Origin: Myxococcales bacterium
GTDB lineage: Bacteria; Myxococcota_A; Polyangia; Polyangiales; Polyangiaceae
Direction of reading: 5' to 3'
Assembly (NCBI GenBank): GCA_016712525.1
Contig: JADJQX010000007.1
Location: 186,001 to 250,000, forward strand
DNA length: 64,000 bases
In this document: positions 34,456 to 42,704 of the stretch, in pieces
Numbering within the stretch: the stretch's first letter is position 1
Layout of the letters: each line of letters begins with the position of its first letter
Notes under the pieces: generated by a model
Told to the model about the DNA's origin: nothing
Databases searched by the model: none
Seen by the model: only the letters and a program-made list of their open reading frames with translations
Made by a program: the position numbers and the translations under genes

Positions 34456-34797
34456 ATGAGCTGCCTCTTCTGCAAGATCGTGGCGCGCGAAATCCCGGCG
34501 GACATCGTGCTCGAGAACGACCACGTGATCGCCTTCCGCGACATTCGCCCCGTCGCCCCCACCCATGTCCTCGTCATCCCGAAGATGCATCTTGCATGCA
34601 TCCACGACGCGGGCCCCTCCGAGGCCGCCCTGCTCGGCGAGGTGTTCCTCGCGGCTCGGCAGGTGGCCGACAAGCTCGGTCTCGGAGGGCCGGGCTACCG
34701 CCTCGTGGTGAACAACGGGGACGACGGCGGCCAGACGGTGCATCACCTGCACGTGCACGTGCTCGGCGGCCGTGGCATGTCCTGGCCTCCGGGCTGA
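34456..34797 (+). CDS. HIT-family (HINT-like) nucleotide hydrolase
   Basis: A 113-aa histidine-triad protein. The N-terminal CLFCKIVAREIPADIVLEND and the active site HHLHVHVLGGR (about 95-105) are both intact, matching the Hint group that hydrolyses purine nucleoside phosphoramidates. The second ATG is chosen (MSCLFCKIV), as Hint proteins normally start there. It contains a copy of the TGCA word in the codons for MHLAC. Confidence 0.92.
   Translation: MSCLFCKIVAREIPADIVLENDHVIAFRDIRPVAPTHVLVIPKMHLACIHDAGPSEAALLGEVFLAARQVADKLGLGGPGYRLVVNNGDDGGQTVHHLHVHVLGGRGMSWPPG
34586..34596. repeat. interspersed word TGCATCTTGCA (copy 3)
   Basis: Inside the HIT gene; reverse complement of TGCAAGATGCA. The shared sequence with copy 1 extends to GCATGCAAGATGCAT (15 bases), although the two host genes are unrelated. 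Confidence 0.85.
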
Positions 34798-34810
34798 ACG
34801 GCTACGGCCG

Positions 34811-37800
34811 TCAGGGCGCCTGCCGCAGGAACGGGCACGATCCGTCGGCGAGGCAACCGTGGGTCCCGGGGTGGGTGAGGTAGTAGACGTCTCTCCCTCG
34901 GGTGGCGAAGAAGCGCGCGAGCAGCGCGTTGCCGTAGGTGGCGGTGTCGAACGCTTCGCACACGTCTCCGACGTTCCAGGTGTGAGCGCCGCCCGGGGAG
35001 AGGTAGTGCGAGAGCACGGCGCCGACCGGGGCCTCGGCCGTCCAGCCGCGGTCGTCGCTCGCGAAGGGCACACCTTGGAGGCGCGGCGCCCAGGCCGCGG
35101 CGAGGGACGCCGAGTCGCGCACCGAGGTCCCGAGCGCACGTCCGAGGCGTAGGGGGACGGCTGGGTGGGGCTGATCGATGCCCATTTTGCCTTCGGAGAC
35201 CCAGTCGGCGTCGAAGAGGGCCGTGCGGCACGCCTCGGCGGACAGCTCGCCTTTTCCGGAGCACAGGTCGCTCTTCGGCTTGAAGTTGCCTTTGCACGCG
35301 GGTCCGGCCTGCGTCCGACCGAGCCGCGCGATGCCCTCGTTGACTCCCGTCTCGATCACGACCTGCATCGGCGTCTTTCGCCCGAGCGCGGCGTAGAGCG
35401 CCTCGGGAGTCACGAAGTCGGCGTACTCGCGGTAGCTCTCGAGGGCCTTCGGCGGCAAAAAGGGGAGGATGCCGGCGGCGCGCGCGAAGGTCATCCCTGC
35501 CGCGACCTGGACGAAATTGTCTCCCACGGTGTTCGTCGAGAGCACGGCGCGAGGGGGGGCGGGACGCTCGTTCTCGTCGAGGAGAGGCTTGCGGAAGTAG
35601 TAGGGCGCGAACGCGACGGGGTCGGCCGCGTCGACGCCGATCTGCGCGAGATCGCGGAGCCTGCGAAGCTCGGGCGACTGGCGCCGCAAGCCGAGGCCGT
35701 CGTTCGGCGCGACGAGGTCGGACCCGACGTCGAAGAAGCGGTCCCGGAACTGCGCACAACCGGCCTCGCCCGTGCAACGTGTGGCGTCACCGTCGGCAAC
35801 CGGGAGGGGCTCGGAGATCGCGCGCTCGAACGTCGACACGCGTCGCCCGGGCTCGGGCTCGGCGACGAGCTCGCACGTCCCGTAGGAGGTGACCGCGTCG
35901 CGCTTTCGGTAGACCTGCACGTCGAGCCGGTCACCCTCGGTCGTGGGGACGGGAATACGGAAGCGGCCGTCCTTGCCTGCACGCGCGCACCTCCGCTCCT
36001 TCGAGCGCACGTTCGTCACGACCAGCGTCATGCCCTCGTCGAGCTCGTCGGCGCGTAGGCACGCTATCTCCATCTCGTAGCCGTCGAGGAAGTCGTTCAC
36101 GTGGAGGCGCACGGAGCGCTCTCCGGCGGCGCACGTCGTACGACGGCGCTCGCGGCGCTGCTCTTTCCGCTCCTCGGCGGGCACCGCCACGACGAACGGG
36201 CCCATGACCTGGCCCATGACCGAGTCGACCACGCCGTACGAGCGAAACCCGACGTCCATGGCGATCGAGCCACCCCCCGAGATCGGCGCCGTCGCCGTGA
36301 GGAGCGGCTCGACCCCACCCTGGAGCTCCGCCATGATGCCGCCGAGCGACTCACCGGAGGCGTAGTAGGGCACCGTCGGCCCGCCCACGTCGGGCACACC
36401 GTCGCCGTCAAAATCCCCGGCAAGATTGGGTTTTCCGTCGCCGTCGAAATCTTGCGCCGAGCGCTTGACGCCGTCGAACGCGCGCAGCACCCGGAGGAAC
36501 TGCATGCCGTCGAGGAGGCCCTGGCGCAAGTTGTCCCGCGTGTGGAAGATGTGGCTCGTCCACCACGTGGCGCCCGAGTCGGGGAGCCCGTCGCCCGTGA
36601 CGTCGCGCGCGCGGCCCTTCTCGTACGCGGAGAGCCACGGCACGAGGCAGCTCTCGCGGAGCTTGGCGCCGGCCAAGATGCGCTGCTGCGGCGTGAGCAC
36701 GGCGCCGTGCTCGGGGTTGTCGTAGGCGACGATGGCGATCCCCTGCCGCGCGAAATCCCCCGCGTAGAGGAGCACCTCGTCGGCGTGGCCCGTGACGCCG
36801 TGCCCCCAGAGCGACACCGGAAAGGGCTGCGCCATTCCGACCCCACGCTTCGGGACGACGATGTAGAACGGCACGTCGTCGCGCGTGACGGTCGCCTCGC
36901 CCGTGCGAAAGTTCGCGTCGAAGCGGGTGTCGGGGTCCTTGGAGCGCGGGTCGCCCATGAGGTACGGCGACGCGAAGCTGCCCACGACGAAGTGGTCGAT
37001 GAAGCGGTAGCCATCCATGATGGCCTTCACCTGGCCCTTGTCGAACCCGAAGAGCTCCGAGAACAAGAGCTCGAACGTGGCGCGCACGTCGGGGTCGTTC
37101 GGCCGTATCACGTAGGGGGCCTTCGCGCGGGCCTTGCACGCGTCGTTCTGGGTTTGCCACCCCGGGACGTCCTCGGGCCGCTCGGAGAGGCCCCCGGCGG
37201 GGAAGATGGTGGCGTCGGGTGGGAACGCGGTCGCGAAGCGCGAAAAGATGCCCTTCCCGTAGAGCCCGTTGCGGAGGAGGTGCATGTCCTCGGCGACGGG
37301 CTGGGTGGTGAACGACCACACGAACGCCACGTGGTCGAGGCCCGAGCCCGAGATGTCGCCGTAGTACCGGGCGAGGCGCGGGTCCGTGAGCACATCGCCG
37401 ACGCGCGACACCATCGCGCGCTGCTGGGGGTGGTGGATCGCCTCGAACGGGGACGAGACGGGCTTCGCGTTTTGCCCTCGTAGCCTGTCGGTCAGCACCA
37501 CGGCGTACTCGTGGCGCTCGTCGAGCGGGACGAGCGGGCGCAACACGAGCGTGTCGGTCTCGCGCTCGTAGAACCCGAGCACGTCGTCGACCTTCGGCAC
37601 ACCCGATGCGCGGCGCTCTCCGCCACGCACACCCGGCGTCGCGAGGGTGTTCGGGTGATCGAGCACGCCGTCGAAGTCGAGGTCGAGCGCCGGCGTGTAG
37701 GCCGCTTGGCCGAGGCCTTCTCCCTCTTCCACCGTCTCGAAGACGAGGTTCGGCTCGTCGACCTTCGGGTCGTTCGGGAAGTACTTGAAGGGGTCGCGCA

Positions 37801-38296
37801 CGGTGAGCGGGTACGCGCCGGAGCCCGCGTCGAGGAAGACCGGGACGCCCGTCGTCAAGTCTACCAAGTAGACGGGATCGTTCGTGAAATCGTGATCGGG
37901 GTCCTGCATGCGGCGCGCGAGGTCGTCGACGTCGATGGCCGGCAGGCGAGGGTCGTCCGTGGGGGTGCGTGCAAACTGCACGGAGATGGGCGACGAGAGG
38001 CCGAAGCCCTCGAGCGTCGCGAAGTCGCGTCGCGCGCGCGACTCCATCGCCGTGGGCGCGATCAAGCTCACGTTGATGCGTCGTCCGGTTCGGCTCGTCG
38101 GATCGGCGAAGGTCGCGTAGTCGTTCGGGAGCGGGATCGCGGGCAGGGGCCTTCGCGTCGGGTCGAAGACCACGGTCGGCCCCCCGCGCACGGGGGAAGG
38201 GCCGAGCCGCTCGGGCACCGTATCCATGGAGCACGCGACGCTCGACGCGAGCGCACCGAACGCGACGAGCGTCGTGATGGCGAAGGTCTTCGACAT
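34811..38296 (-). CDS. large lipase-like lipoprotein
   Basis: A 1161-aa predicted lipoprotein (MSKTFAITTLVAFGALASSV, lipobox SVAC). The N-terminal domain resembles that of bacterial extracellular (virulence-factor type) lipases: VVFDPTRRPLPAIPLPNDY and VPLDERHEYAVVLTDRLRG. An alpha/beta-hydrolase-like core has SLWGHGVTGHADEVL and a G-x-S-x-G elbow in ASGESLGGIMAEL (about 645-655). Just before it lie Ca-binding-like loops DFDGDGKPN and DFDGDGVPD, plus DVTGDGLPD. The other catalytic residues cannot be assigned by eye. AAGGAG lies upstream of the ATG. The gene follows the outer-membrane protein gene by 10 bases, so the two form an operon. It contains one TGCAAACTGCA word. Confidence 0.8.
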   Translation of the reverse strand: MSKTFAITTLVAFGALASSVACSMDTVPERLGPSPVRGGPTVVFDPTRRPLPAIPLPNDYATFADPTSRTGRRINVSLIAPTAMESRARRDFATLEGFGLSSPISVQFARTPTDDPRLPAIDVDDLARRMQDPDHDFTNDPVYLVDLTTGVPVFLDAGSGAYPLTVRDPFKYFPNDPKVDEPNLVFETVEEGEGLGQAAYTPALDLDFDGVLDHPNTLATPGVRGGERRASGVPKVDDVLGFYERETDTLVLRPLVPLDERHEYAVVLTDRLRGQNAKPVSSPFEAIHHPQQRAMVSRVGDVLTDPRLARYYGDISGSGLDHVAFVWSFTTQPVAEDMHLLRNGLYGKGIFSRFATAFPPDATIFPAGGLSERPEDVPGWQTQNDACKARAKAPYVIRPNDPDVRATFELLFSELFGFDKGQVKAIMDGYRFIDHFVVGSFASPYLMGDPRSKDPDTRFDANFRTGEATVTRDDVPFYIVVPKRGVGMAQPFPVSLWGHGVTGHADEVLLYAGDFARQGIAIVAYDNPEHGAVLTPQQRILAGAKLRESCLVPWLSAYEKGRARDVTGDGLPDSGATWWTSHIFHTRDNLRQGLLDGMQFLRVLRAFDGVKRSAQDFDGDGKPNLAGDFDGDGVPDVGGPTVPYYASGESLGGIMAELQGGVEPLLTATAPISGGGSIAMDVGFRSYGVVDSVMGQVMGPFVVAVPAEERKEQRRERRRTTCAAGERSVRLHVNDFLDGYEMEIACLRADELDEGMTLVVTNVRSKERRCARAGKDGRFRIPVPTTEGDRLDVQVYRKRDAVTSYGTCELVAEPEPGRRVSTFERAISEPLPVADGDATRCTGEAGCAQFRDRFFDVGSDLVAPNDGLGLRRQSPELRRLRDLAQIGVDAADPVAFAPYYFRKPLLDENERPAPPRAVLSTNTVGDNFVQVAAGMTFARAAGILPFLPPKALESYREYADFVTPEALYAALGRKTPMQVVIETGVNEGIARLGRTQAGPACKGNFKPKSDLCSGKGELSAEACRTALFDADWVSEGKMGIDQPHPAVPLRLGRALGTSVRDSASLAAAWAPRLQGVPFASDDRGWTAEAPVGAVLSHYLSPGGAHTWNVGDVCEAFDTATYGNALLARFFATRGRDVYYLTHPGTHGCLADGSCPFLRQAP
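37970..37980. repeat. interspersed word TGCAAACTGCA (copy 4)
   Basis: Inside the lipase-like gene. Context GCGTGCAAACTGCACGG. It matches the reverse complement of copy 5. Confidence 0.85.
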
Positions 38297-38306
38297 GGCG
38301 GCTCCT

Positions 38307-40094
38307 TCAGAAGTAGAGGCCCGCGCGGGTGATCGTGACCCAGGGGGTCTTGAGGCGTGCTCCCATCGCGTCGGCGAGCGCGTCCCCCGGGAAGAGGATC
38401 CCGGCCTGCATACCGAGCGCGAGCGTCATGTCGAACGAGAGGCCCTTGCGCCACTCGACGCCGGCGTCGAGCTCGAGGCCGTAGTCCTTCGCCCTCGGGT
38501 TGCCGCCGCGCGCGTTCACGTAGCTGCCGCTCGTCGCCGTGCGGTACGGATCGACGACGTCGGCCGTGGACTGCGCGAGCAGCATGCCGGCCTTGACGTC
38601 GAAGCTCGGGTGCGGCCGGTAGACGAAGGTCGGGTTCACGTAGGTCGCGCCGAACACGCCTCCGTTCGTGGGGATGCGGTCGGAGCCGGGGGTCGGGCGC
38701 TCCCCGTTCGAGAGGAGCGGATCGCGCGCCGCCGTGGAGGCGCGCGCCGTCTGGAAGCGCAAGACCTCGTCGAAGAGTACGAGGCCGATGCGGTGGTTGC
38801 CGTCGAAGACGAAGCGCTTCTGGGTGCCGTCGTAGGGGTCGGCGTCGCCCGAGGCGTACCCGACCTCCACCTGCGCGACGAGATCGCCGAAGAAGCCCCT
38901 CTCGCCGGGCGCTTTGGCCGCGGCGCCTTCGGGCACGCGGGCTCGGTGCGCGATGCCGACGATCGCCGCGCCGCCGTAGCTCCGGAGGGTGGTCTTCTCG
39001 TCGTCGCGGGCCTGGTCTTGTGTGCGGATCGCGTTCGTCGTCCCCAAGATCACGGCGCCTTCGGCCGCACCGAACACGGTCGCGTCGGTGCCGGGGACGG
39101 GCGCCGCGAACTTCGCGAAGAGGTCGACGGCCGCCGCGTCGATGGCGTCGGTGTAGGTGGAGAAGGGCGCGCTCGTGCGGTCGGTCCGCTGGCGCCGGAG
39201 GGTGCTGAACACACCCACTTGGTTCTGCCCGCGCTCCCAGTAGGCGGCGAGGACGCCCTGAAACGCCTGGTCACCGCGCGAAAGCTTCGCGTTCTGGTCG
39301 CGGAAGACGAGATCCCCCGCGAGCGCGATGACGAAGTCGGAGCTCTCTCCTCCGGGCTTCGTGGCGAAGAGGATACGCTCGCTGATGGAGCCGTAGCGGT
39401 AGTCTCCGAAGAGGGTCGGGTGGTTTCCGTCGTTCGCGAGGATGCCCATGCCCCAGTGGTTCGGCTGCTGCCCGACGCGGACGATGCCGATGGGGAGCTT
39501 CGCCTCGGCGTAGAGCCAACGAAGCTGGACGTTCTTGAAGCCGTCGTACTCGTCGCGCGGCGTGTCGTCGGCCGAGACACCGCGCGTGAGCTGGCCCATC
39601 ACGACGCCGGTCAGGAGGTCGAACTGGGAGACGAGCTTGAGCTTGTCGGTCACGACGAGCCGAGGATCGAGGCGCAGCCAGTGCGAGACGAAGTGGTTCT
39701 GGCCGGTCGAGTCCTCGAGGAGGCCCGGGCGCTCGTCGATGGCGCTCGCGGTGGGCACCATGAGCACGCTGCGCTGCGCTTGGTAGCGGAGCTGATACTC
39801 GCCGTGCATGTCGAAGAAGACGACCTTCGGCTCCGGCGTGCGCCTTCGGACTTTGCCGGTCGTCAGCACGAGGTCGGGCAGGTTCTCGGGGACCTTGGGC
39901 TCGACCTCGTCGTCGAACCGGGTCGCGAGAGGGGCCTCGTGCGGCTCGTCCGCGTGCGCGACACGCGGGCCGTGCTCGGCTGCCGAGGCGCGTGGCTCGG
40001 CGACGCAAACGAGGGCGAGCGAGAGGCCCGCGAGGGTAACGGCGCGGGAAGGGCGCGAAAAAGTCGAGGAGAGACCGAGCGTGAGCGTCGTCAT
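38307..40094 (-). CDS. probable outer-membrane beta-barrel protein (TIGR04551-like)
   Basis: A 595-aa exported protein. The ATG giving MTTLTLGLSSTFSRPSRAV is chosen; a signal segment (AVTLAGLSLALVCVAEPRASA) follows a 20-residue n-region. The long C-terminal part is rich in alternating amphipathic strands and aromatic ends (VKLRFS-type patterns, LRLDPRLVVTDKLKLVSQFD, DFVIALAGDLVFRDQNAKL) and ends in Phe (GLYF), as outer-membrane barrels do. It resembles a family found in myxobacteria (TIGR04551); this comes from memory, not a search. It is the first gene of a pair with the large lipoprotein. Confidence 0.7.
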   Translation of the reverse strand: MTTLTLGLSSTFSRPSRAVTLAGLSLALVCVAEPRASAAEHGPRVAHADEPHEAPLATRFDDEVEPKVPENLPDLVLTTGKVRRRTPEPKVVFFDMHGEYQLRYQAQRSVLMVPTASAIDERPGLLEDSTGQNHFVSHWLRLDPRLVVTDKLKLVSQFDLLTGVVMGQLTRGVSADDTPRDEYDGFKNVQLRWLYAEAKLPIGIVRVGQQPNHWGMGILANDGNHPTLFGDYRYGSISERILFATKPGGESSDFVIALAGDLVFRDQNAKLSRGDQAFQGVLAAYWERGQNQVGVFSTLRRQRTDRTSAPFSTYTDAIDAAAVDLFAKFAAPVPGTDATVFGAAEGAVILGTTNAIRTQDQARDDEKTTLRSYGGAAIVGIAHRARVPEGAAAKAPGERGFFGDLVAQVEVGYASGDADPYDGTQKRFVFDGNHRIGLVLFDEVLRFQTARASTAARDPLLSNGERPTPGSDRIPTNGGVFGATYVNPTFVYRPHPSFDVKAGMLLAQSTADVVDPYRTATSGSYVNARGGNPRAKDYGLELDAGVEWRKGLSFDMTLALGMQAGILFPGDALADAMGARLKTPWVTITRAGLYF

Positions 40095-40255
40095 GGGGAG
40101 GTCCGAGGGGCCCGGCGAGCATAGTCGAACGGGCCCCCGAAGGTGCCGCAAACCCGCTCCCCCTCGGGCCTCGGGCTCGACGCAAAAGAGTGCCCGTGGA
40201 CCCTTGTAAGTACTGGAATGGACTATGGTTTATTCTGGCTTTGTCACGCACACGG

Positions 40256-40339
40256 TAGCCCCTGTCGGACTCGAACCGACACGCCCTTCCGGGCTAGGGA
40301 TTTTAAATCCCCTGCGTATACCGATTTCGCCAAGGGGCC
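40256..40339 (-). tRNA. tRNA-Leu (anticodon UAA)
   Basis: An 84-base class II tRNA. The acceptor stem pairs GGCCCCT with AGGGGCT (one G-U), the D-arm begins GCGAAATCGGTATACGC, the anticodon loop is TTTAAAA with TAA in the middle, a long variable arm (GCCCGGAAGGGC) follows, and the T-arm is GTCGG-TTCGAGT-CCGAC. The discriminator is A and CCA is not encoded. It reads UUA, a codon that is very rare in G+C-rich genes. Confidence 0.95.
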
Positions 40340-40484
40340 GGCGCGCCGAGTCTAAGGCGACGGCCACGATTCCGAAACAGGCAACGCGGCGGTTTCGGGC
40401 CGAGACCCGGATCCCGCGACCTTTCGTCTCTCCGGCGCCCGCGCCCGTCGGGCTGTCGCTCGCTCGACGCCTCGGCGAAGACGG

Positions 40485-41741
40485 TCAGCGCTGCGGGGCT
40501 TCGAGCGCCGGAGGGAAGCTCTTGTCGTACGCGAACCCTAGGCCCAGAAAAAGGATCGGGAGCAGCGTGTCTCCGACCGAGGTCGCCGTGAGATCGAGCC
40601 GTGGGTCGAGCCGAAAACGGCCGGCGATCGGGATCGTGAAGCCGATCGAGCCTCCGAACGCGCCCCCTCCGCCGACGCCTCGTCCGACGGAGCGGCCGCC
40701 CGCGAGCGCGCTCAGGGTGAAGGCGGTCTTCTCGGGGTGAGTGAAGAACCCGATGCGTGCGGCTCCCAGCACGGTCGCCGCCCCGTCGATACTTCCTACG
40801 TCGAAGGTGGCCCCCGCCACGATGACCTTCGCGAAGCGCACGAGGGCGTCCCCTCCGAGCGTGAACCCGCTCGCCGAGGTGTCGTCGAGGGACGACGAGA
40901 GCCGCCCGAGGTAGCCTCCGTGTGCCCCCAGGACGAAGCCCGTGCTCGACGTCGGTGGCGCCGGCGGAGGGGAAGGCGGAGGCGAAGGCAGCGCCTGGGG
41001 GTAGGGCGGTCCGTAGGGCGCAGGAGCCGGATACGGGGCGTACGGTGGCGGCGCGGGCGCGTAGGGCACGGCGAGCGGAGGGGCAGGCGAGCGTCGGGCG
41101 ACGAGCGCGAGCCCCACGGTGCGCGACTCCTTCTCTTGGACCACGACCGCAAGGCGCGCGGGCTCGAACCCGTCGGCCGTGGCCTCGACGACGGTCGTAC
41201 CCGGATCGACGGGGCGGGCCACCCCGACGAGCTCGAGCGGGATGCGCACTCCGTTGACGACGAGCTGAAACGCGAGAAGACCCTCGGGGCGCGGGGAGAC
41301 GTCGATCCGGAGCGACGGAATGCGCGCGCGGAGGGCGGGGAGGTCCTGTTCGGCGCGCCGTTTGGCCTCGACGAACACGTCGGGGGCGCCCGGGGCGAGG
41401 GAAACGCGCTTCAAGGTCTCGTACGTCTCCGCGGCCTCGACGAGCTTGCCCGTGAGGGCTTGGCACTCGGCGATGTGCAGCAGGTGGGTGGGCGCGTCGT
41501 AGAGCTTCTGCGCCTTGGAGAAGAGCACCAGGGCCTCGGCATGGCGCCCGGCGTCCTGAGCCTTCACACCCTCTTGAAAGAGGCTCCGGGCGGCCGCTTT
41601 GCGCTCGGCCTCGGAGAGCTCGGTGGCCTCGGCGTGCGCGCTGCGCGTCGGCGCGAACATAGACGCCAGGGCAGCGGCCACGAGACCCACCGCGCCCCAT
41701 GGCGTCGACGCTCTCCCCAGTCTCCGTCGCTCGGTCGGCAT
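40485..41741 (-). CDS. exported TPR/PEGA-like protein with Pro-rich linker and beta-barrel-like end
   Basis: A 418-aa protein. The ATG giving MPTERRRLGRAS is chosen, with a hydrophobic signal ending at AHA. A TPR-like pair follows (LFQEGVKAQDAGRHAEALVL, PTHLLHIAECQALTGKLVEA). A PEGA-like beta part (LLAFQLVVNGVRIPLELVGV) is next, then a Pro/Ala/Tyr linker, and a C-terminal Gly-rich part with repeated strands that may form a barrel (VLGAHGGYLGRLSSSLDDTS). The architecture parallels the TPR protein of the redox operon. It is divergent from the sirtuin gene. Its function is unknown. Confidence 0.75.
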   Translation of the reverse strand: MPTERRRLGRASTPWGAVGLVAAALASMFAPTRSAHAEATELSEAERKAAARSLFQEGVKAQDAGRHAEALVLFSKAQKLYDAPTHLLHIAECQALTGKLVEAAETYETLKRVSLAPGAPDVFVEAKRRAEQDLPALRARIPSLRIDVSPRPEGLLAFQLVVNGVRIPLELVGVARPVDPGTTVVEATADGFEPARLAVVVQEKESRTVGLALVARRSPAPPLAVPYAPAPPPYAPYPAPAPYGPPYPQALPSPPPSPPPAPPTSSTGFVLGAHGGYLGRLSSSLDDTSASGFTLGGDALVRFAKVIVAGATFDVGSIDGAATVLGAARIGFFTHPEKTAFTLSALAGGRSVGRGVGGGGAFGGSIGFTIPIAGRFRLDPRLDLTATSVGDTLLPILFLGLGFAYDKSFPPALEAPQR

Positions 41742-41852
41742 GGGCCCGGCTACCACACTACACGAGAGCGCCGACCCCGTTCACTTCGATGGGGGCGCGC
41801 GGTGGCCGCCGACGGTCGTTCGTTTCTCCTCGCCGAGCGGTAGTCTGGGGGA

Positions 41853-42704
41853 GTGAACGACGACGGCCCGATCGGTGAAGCGGTCTCTCTCCTTTCGGGC
41901 GCCCGCGCGCTCGTGGTGGCGGCGGGGGCGGGCATGGGGGTCGACTCGGGGCTCCCCGATTTTCGCGGCGACGAGGGCTTCTGGCGTGCCTATCCGGCGT
42001 ACGGGCATCTCGGGCTCTCGTTCGTCGATCTCGCGAACCCCCGCTGGTTCTTGACGGATCCCGACCTCGCCTGGGGGTTCTACGGGCATCGCCTCGCCCT
42101 CTACCGGCGCACGGTCCCTCACTCCGGGTTCGCGCGACTGCGCGAGATCGCCTCTCGGCTCCGGCACGGGGCGTTCGTGCTCACCTCGAACGTCGACGGG
42201 CAGTTCCAACGAGCGGGCTTCGACGAGAGCCGCGTCGTCGAGTGCCACGGGAGCATCCATCACGTGCAATGTACACGTGAATGCGGACGACCCCTCGCCT
42301 CGGCCGACGGGCTCGAGATCGAGGTCGATCCCGCGACGTTCCGCGCGACGTCCCCCCTTCCGCGCTGTGTCTGCGGCGCCCTGCTTCGGCCCGCGATCCT
42401 CATGTTCGGCGACGGCGCGTGGGACGACTCCCGCTCGAGCGCGCAGGATCTTCGGCTCGACGCGTGGCTCGCCGGGCTCGACGTGGCCGCGTCCGAGCTG
42501 GTCGTCGTCGAGTGTGGCGCGGGCACCCACGTCCCCACGGTGCGGGCCTTCTCCGAAAGGCTCGTGCGCGCGACCGGAGGGAGCCTCGTGCGCATCAACG
42601 CACGCGAGCCCGAGGTCCCTCGCGGCGCTCACGTCGGTCTCGCGATGAAGGCGCGCGACGCCCTCGAGGCCATCGCCGAAGGCCTCGCGCGCCTGGGTCA
42701 GTAG
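41853..42704 (+). CDS. SIR2-family NAD-dependent deacetylase (sirtuin)
   Basis: A 283-aa sirtuin. NAD-binding GAGMGVDSGLPDFRG (about 26-40), the nucleotide/ribose motif TSNVDGQFQRAG (about 110-121), catalytic His in CHGSIH (about 131-136), a zinc site from CTREC and CVCG, and VVVECGAGTHVPTVR near the end are present. The usual T-Q-N-x-D reads T-S-N-V-D, a minor variant. It probably removes acyl groups from lysines in the cytoplasm. It starts with GTG and overlaps the convergent kinase gene by 7 bases. Confidence 0.9.
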   Translation: MNDDGPIGEAVSLLSGARALVVAAGAGMGVDSGLPDFRGDEGFWRAYPAYGHLGLSFVDLANPRWFLTDPDLAWGFYGHRLALYRRTVPHSGFARLREIASRLRHGAFVLTSNVDGQFQRAGFDESRVVECHGSIHHVQCTRECGRPLASADGLEIEVDPATFRATSPLPRCVCGALLRPAILMFGDGAWDDSRSSAQDLRLDAWLAGLDVAASELVVVECGAGTHVPTVRAFSERLVRATGGSLVRINAREPEVPRGAHVGLAMKARDALEAIAEGLARLGQ

